A stretch of DNA of 9,302 bases from Wenzhouxiangella sp. (GTDB lineage Bacteria; Pseudomonadota; Gammaproteobacteria; Xanthomonadales; Wenzhouxiangellaceae). Each line of letters begins with the position of its first letter. Position 1 is the first letter of the stretch. The notes beneath the pieces are model-generated. The model ran no database searches. It saw nothing but the letters and a program-made list of their open reading frames with translations, and was not told where the DNA came from. The translations under genes and the position numbers were made by a program. Positions 6,369-9,302 of this stretch are shown in pieces. The stretch lies in NCBI GenBank assembly GCA_007127425.1, contig SKZJ01000205.1, positions 1 through 9,302 on the forward strand. The letters are read 5' to 3'.

Positions 6369-6776
6369 CTATTCGGAAAACAGGGCATCGACTTCGCGGC
6401 GCCATTGGGCCGGGTCGTACTGTGACCCGTTGAGCATCGTGCTCCACTTGCGTACCAGGGCGCCGGCGGCCAGGGCTTCCTTGATCTGGGCATCTGTCGC
6501 GCCGTGGGCTTTCGACGCCTTCGTGTGGTAATAGACGCAGTAGTCGCACGGCACCTGTGCCGAAATGGACAGGGCAATCAGTTCCTTGGTGCGCATATCC
6601 AGTGCACCTTCCTCATCGAGGAATACCGACTGGTAAGTGTCCCAGGCACTGTCGAGTCCCTGTGCGGGGAAGGTCTTCTCGATAAACGCCGGTGGTCCAT
6701 CACCTTGGGCCGGATCAATACAGGCAAAGGTCGCAAGTAGCAGTACCGATACGGTTGTAAGGGAACTTGATTTCAT
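6369..6776 (-). CDS. Exported carboxymuconolactone decarboxylase (AhpD-like) family protein
   Basis: A 135-residue protein. Residues 1-25 (MKSSSLTTVSVLLLATFAC and onward) look like a Sec signal peptide, with cleavage probably near AQG|DG; the Cys is not in a proper lipobox, so a lipoprotein is unlikely. The remainder is one CMD domain with the exact AhpD-type signature E-x11-C-x2-C-x3-H: E65, C77, C80, H84. In AhpD this set relays protons and drives a thiol redox/peroxidase cycle; true 4-carboxymuconolactone decarboxylases lack the CxxC pair, so a redox role is more likely than decarboxylation. ATG 6776 is chosen because AGGAG lies six bases upstream and the signal peptide begins there; an in-frame extension to 6881 has no ribosome binding site that I can see and no family character. 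It is the first gene of the leftward operon and divergent from the GlxA-type regulator. Confidence 0.85.
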   Translation of the reverse strand: MKSSSLTTVSVLLLATFACIDPAQGDGPPAFIEKTFPAQGLDSAWDTYQSVFLDEEGALDMRTKELIALSISAQVPCDYCVYYHTKASKAHGATDAQIKEALAAGALVRKWSTMLNGSQYDPAQWRREVDALFSE

Positions 6777-6832
6777 GGCGTACTCCTGTGGTGTGGGTGG
6801 CCTCCGATAGCAGTGCTTCTCAACAATGACAG

Positions 6833-6891
6833 CCGTTGATTGCCTGTCTGCTTCCTTCAGGTACAAGCGTGCCGCTTGCAAACCGTTGTTT
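6833..6891. promoter_or_regulatory. Candidate operator region between the CMD and GlxA-type regulator genes
   Basis: The 166-bp divergent gap (6777-6942) holds a perfect palindrome, CAAGCG at 6864-6869 and CGCTTG at 6873-6878 around TGC. It also holds two direct copies of CCGTTGnTT at 6833-6841 and 6883-6891, exactly 50 bp apart, roughly five helical turns. These are the obvious candidates for binding by the adjacent AraC/GlxA-type regulator. Direct repeats fit AraC-family binding better than a palindrome does. Binding is inferred, not shown. Confidence 0.4.
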
Positions 6892-6904
6892 CCAGAATCA
6901 AAAT
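6876..6904 (+). promoter_or_regulatory. Possible sigma70-type promoter of the GlxA-type regulator gene
   Basis: TTGCAA (6876-6881) and CAAAAT (6899-6904) are separated by 17 bp; each matches its consensus hexamer at four of six positions. A start near 6911 would leave a short leader with GGAGAG at 6932-6937. The palindrome at 6864-6878 overlaps the -35, which would suit autoregulation. The match is moderate only. Confidence 0.4.
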
Positions 6905-6942
6905 GATCGAAATAGGTCCATTTCTTTCACTGGAGAGCAGAA

Positions 6943-7968
6943 ATGGTGATGACCGAGCAGAGCAAGCGCGTCAGTCTGTTGGCGTTGCCCAACGAATCCA
7001 TCGGTGCACCGATCCACGGTCTTTACGAGACCCTTGTCCTGGTCGACGCAGTAGCGCCGGAAGGTGGCAAGCGTCCGCTTTTCAGTGTCGAGATCGTCGG
7101 ACCCAAGCGCGGTATTTTTCCCAGCGCCTGTGGCTTGCCGCTGGAAGTGCACCGACCGATTGACGAGGTGGATGAGACCGATATCGTCATCATGTCTTCG
7201 ATGCTGTTTGAGAACATGGAATGGGTGACGGGACAGCATCCGGAAACCGTGGCGTGGCTTGAACGAATGCATCGGAGAGGAGCGGATCTGTGTTCCGCCT
7301 GTGCCGGAGCACTGCTGCTGGCCGAGACGGGGTTGCTTGACGGGCTGGACACGACCACGCACTGGGCATTTGCCCCCACGTTCAGAAAAAACTTCCCGCA
7401 GGTGAACCTGCATATCGATGAGGTGCTGATGGTGGCCGGCCAACGCGGTGAGTTCGTCATGACGGGTGCCGCCAGCTCCTGGCAGGACCTGATCGTCTAC
7501 CTGATTTCACGCCATGCCAGTCCGGCGACAGCCCGGAAGATCGGCAAGTTCATGCTTTATAGCTGGGATTGCAGAAGTCAGGCGCCCTTCATGCCGTTCT
7601 CGCCGCCGGCCGATCACGGCGACTCGATCATTCGTCAGGTGCAGGACTGGCTGCAGGCCAACCATGCCAAAGGTGTCAGCGTAGAGCAGATCGCTGACCA
7701 GAGCGGTCTTGCTTCCGCGACCTTCAACCGGCGCTTCAAACAGGCCACCGGTTATTCACCGATCCAGTACCTGCAGCATCTGCGAGTGGAAAGGGCTCGA
7801 GAGCTTCTGGAAGGCAGTGATGTCTCCATCGAGGCGCTCAGCTGGGAAGTGGGCTATGAAGAAGTCGCTGCATTCCGTCGTGTGTTCAAGCGTTTGACCA
7901 CGATGAGCCCGGGCGAGTATCGACGCAAGTTTCGGATTCCGGAGCGCTCGCTGGCCAGGACGGCCTGA
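6943..7968 (+). CDS. GlxA-family transcriptional regulator (DJ-1/PfpI-like domain plus AraC DNA-binding domain)
   Basis: A 341-residue regulator with the GlxA layout. Residues 9-190 form a DJ-1/PfpI class I glutamine amidotransferase-like sensor domain; the nucleophile-elbow region reads CSACAGALLLAETGLLDG with C120 at the usual Cys position, and THWAFAPTFRKNFPQV follows. Residues 228-335 carry the AraC domain with two helix-turn-helix units: VSVEQIADQSGLASATFNRRF (246-266) and VSIEALSWEVGYEEVAAFRRVF (294-315), then the typical MSPGEYRRKF end. ATG 6943 has GGAGAG five bases upstream; ATG 6949 is a weaker alternative. It diverges from the CMD-methyltransferase operon across a 166-bp gap and is the natural candidate for its regulator. 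GlxA-type proteins are generally non-enzymatic sensors of small molecules; the inducer here is unknown. Confidence 0.92.
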   Translation: MVMTEQSKRVSLLALPNESIGAPIHGLYETLVLVDAVAPEGGKRPLFSVEIVGPKRGIFPSACGLPLEVHRPIDEVDETDIVIMSSMLFENMEWVTGQHPETVAWLERMHRRGADLCSACAGALLLAETGLLDGLDTTTHWAFAPTFRKNFPQVNLHIDEVLMVAGQRGEFVMTGAASSWQDLIVYLISRHASPATARKIGKFMLYSWDCRSQAPFMPFSPPADHGDSIIRQVQDWLQANHAKGVSVEQIADQSGLASATFNRRFKQATGYSPIQYLQHLRVERARELLEGSDVSIEALSWEVGYEEVAAFRRVFKRLTTMSPGEYRRKFRIPERSLARTA

Positions 7969-7993
7969 TCGTGAACCGAAAGAATGGCTGCTG

Positions 7994-8719
7994 CTACCAG
8001 TGGTCCAGGGGAACGTCGTGCAGATCCCGATTCCAGGCATTGGGCGCGGGTTCGAGGTCGACCCCGTCAGAGACTATCGCCCGGAATGCATCTCCCGACA
8101 GCAGGCGAACGCCGAGGCGTTCGAGGTGGGGGTTCCATATCTGGCAATCGGCGAGCAGGTAGCCCCAGGTATCGAGCGCACGCATGAGAACGGCCAGCGC
8201 GATCTTTGAGGCGTCGCGCCGCCGGTGAAACTTGGATTCGGCAAAGAAGATCCGGCCGATGGCAACTCCATAGAGCCCGCCGACCAGTTCACCGTCCATC
8301 ATGATCTCGATGCTGTGGGCATGGCCGAATCGATGAAGCCGTCGATACGCCCCCTGCATTTGCGGTGTGATCCAGGTGCCGTCCTGCCCCGGGCGGGTCT
8401 CGGCGCACGCGCGAATGACTTCGTCGAAGGCCGTGTCGACCCTGGCCTGGAAGCGCCCCTGTCGCAGAGTGCGAGCGAGTCGCCGCGCAATGTGCATATA
8501 GCCCGGGATCATGACGGCGCGTGGTTCAGGCGACCACCAGAGGATGGGTGAGTCAATCTCGTACCAGGGAAAGATGCCCTGCCGGTATGCATTGAGCAGG
8601 CGTTGCGGGTGCAGGTCGCCGCCCCAGGCGAGCAGGCCCTCTGGGTGAGCGCACTCGGCCGGGTCGGGAAACGGGCTGTCGGGCGATTCACCGAGTTGCG
8701 GGATGGGAATGCGATTCAT
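7994..8719 (-). CDS. aat: Leucyl/phenylalanyl-tRNA--protein transferase
   Basis: Transfers Leu or Phe from aminoacyl-tRNA to the N-terminus of proteins starting with Arg or Lys, marking them for ClpS/ClpAP degradation (bacterial N-degron pathway). The 241-residue length fits the family (E. coli 234). Motifs in order: GLLAWGGDL (28-36), YRQGIFPWY (45-53), WWSPEPRAV (61-69), WITPQM (116-121), HSIEIMMDGELVGGLYG (135-151), and the catalytic DCQ at 191-193, equivalent to the Asp and Gln of E. coli Aat. The usual GESMFS segment reads AESKFH here (160-165), and the Trp usual after HSxEV is Met140; these are departures from the E. coli/Pseudomonas type but may be a subfamily trait. The ATG overlaps the upstream acyltransferase stop (ATGA), so translation is probably coupled. 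Confidence 0.95.
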   Translation of the reverse strand: MNRIPIPQLGESPDSPFPDPAECAHPEGLLAWGGDLHPQRLLNAYRQGIFPWYEIDSPILWWSPEPRAVMIPGYMHIARRLARTLRQGRFQARVDTAFDEVIRACAETRPGQDGTWITPQMQGAYRRLHRFGHAHSIEIMMDGELVGGLYGVAIGRIFFAESKFHRRRDASKIALAVLMRALDTWGYLLADCQIWNPHLERLGVRLLSGDAFRAIVSDGVDLEPAPNAWNRDLHDVPLDHW

Positions 8720-9302
8720 CGGGCAAAGGGGTCGAGCGTGTCGAGGTAGCGGCGGTACTCCTGCAGTGCACGCGCTTCGTGCTGCAGCCAGTCGGCGATG
8801 GCCCGACGCATCCCGGCATGCCGAATAAAATGGAATGAGTGCGTTTTCTGCGGTAGAAAACCGCGACGAATCTTGTGCTCTCCCTGGGCGCCGGGTTCAA
8901 ACCATTGCAGGCCGTGACGAATACAGTAATCGATGCCCTGGTAGAAACAGGTCTCGAAATGCACATCCTTCGTTTCCACCAGGCTACCCCAGTAGCGTCC
9001 GTACAGACGGGTATCGTCACGCCAGTAGATTGCGGCCGCCAGCATCTCGTTGTCGAGGCTGGCGGTGCACATCAGGAACTGTTCGCCGAAACGTTGGGCG
9101 CACAGCTCGAAGAAACGGCGATTAAGCATGGGCAAATTGCCGTACAGGGCGAAGGTGGACTGGTAACAGCGGTCGGCCAGATCGAGGTCGGCCTCACCCA
9201 TCTCGGTACCATCCTTCCATTCGAATCGCCATCCATCCTCCCTGACGCGCCGGCGTTCGGCCCGGATGTTCTTGCGCGGCTTGCGCTTGAGGCAGTCCAG
9301 GA
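8716..9302 (-). CDS. DUF482 / FemAB-like GNAT acyltransferase, 5'-truncated
   Basis: The frame stays open to the right window edge, so the N-terminal half is missing; about 195 C-terminal residues are visible of a family usually near 380-400. An internal ATG at 9201 is not the true start, since the frame upstream (KRKPRKNIRAERRRV, then GWRFEWKDGTE) matches the basic segment that follows the first GNAT-like domain in this family. Visible conserved stretches are FALYGNLPMLNRRFFELC, AAAIYWRDDTRLYGRYWGS, HFETCFYQGIDYCI, FEPGAQGEHKIRRGFLP and the C-terminal DWLQHEA. DUF482 proteins are annotated as GNAT or peptidoglycan-biosynthesis-like; the substrate is not established. It lies upstream of aat with a 4-nt overlap, in one operon. 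Confidence 0.85.
   Translation of the reverse strand, partial: LDCLKRKPRKNIRAERRRVREDGWRFEWKDGTEMGEADLDLADRCYQSTFALYGNLPMLNRRFFELCAQRFGEQFLMCTASLDNEMLAAAIYWRDDTRLYGRYWGSLVETKDVHFETCFYQGIDYCIRHGLQWFEPGAQGEHKIRRGFLPQKTHSFHFIRHAGMRRAIADWLQHEARALQEYRRYLDTLDPFAR

Noticed and set aside
6338..6577. Upstream extension of the methyltransferase frame
   Set aside because: It overlaps the CMD coding region in another frame and is Arg/Pro-rich; strong ribosome binding sites stand directly before ATG 6337.
6777..6881. Upstream extension of the CMD frame
   Set aside because: It would bury the signal peptide and cover the divergent promoter gap; AGGAG lies six bases before ATG 6776.
7969..7993. Possible terminator between the convergent regulator and aat genes
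   Set aside because: The 25-bp gap has no convincing hairpin or T run on either strand.

Overview
This 9.3 kb window is a compact, GC-rich bacterial chromosome segment with ordinary housekeeping content and short intergenic gaps. The gene types point to a gammaproteobacterium: a Pseudomonas-type class II fumarase, GreB (rather than only GreA), an IbpA-like small heat-shock protein with a sigma32-type promoter and a ROSE-like leader, and Aat. I cannot name the genus; an environmental Chromatiales/Lysobacterales-like lineage is a guess.

Layout. Positions 1-1534 hold the 3' part of fumC followed one base later by greB, which starts at TTG. A 331-base non-coding stretch follows. It holds seven perfect alternating 7-bp repeats (GGTGAAA/GGTGAGA) with an imperfect inverted copy 80 bases further on, then a heat-shock promoter and a hairpin leader that appears to bury the Shine-Dalgarno sequence of the Hsp20 gene (1866-2336). 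A clear intrinsic terminator closes that unit. Next comes a tight four-gene rightward unit (2477-5450): plsC, a rhomboid protease, a membrane-anchored SRPBCC protein and a DUF2520 Rossmann protein. Gaps are 2 nt, 27 nt and a 4-nt overlap, so these are probably co-transcribed; lipid or envelope work is the common theme, but only plsC has a firm function.

From 5489 to 7968 lies a small regulated module. A GlxA-type AraC regulator is transcribed rightward and diverges from a leftward pair: an exported AhpD-like CxxC protein (CMD family) followed by a class I SAM methyltransferase. The 166-bp divergent gap holds a perfect 6-3-6 palindrome that overlaps the likely -35 of the regulator gene. Finally, convergent to the regulator, a leftward pair encodes a DUF482/FemAB-like acyltransferase (cut by the window end) and Aat, the leucyl/phenylalanyl-tRNA-protein transferase of the N-degron pathway, overlapping by ATGA.

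No tRNA, rRNA, CRISPR array, transposase or phage gene was seen. I found no evidence of a wholly new biological system. The best leads are the ROSE-like thermometer with its sigma32 promoter, the heptad repeat element, and the GlxA/CMD/methyltransferase module of unknown substrate.
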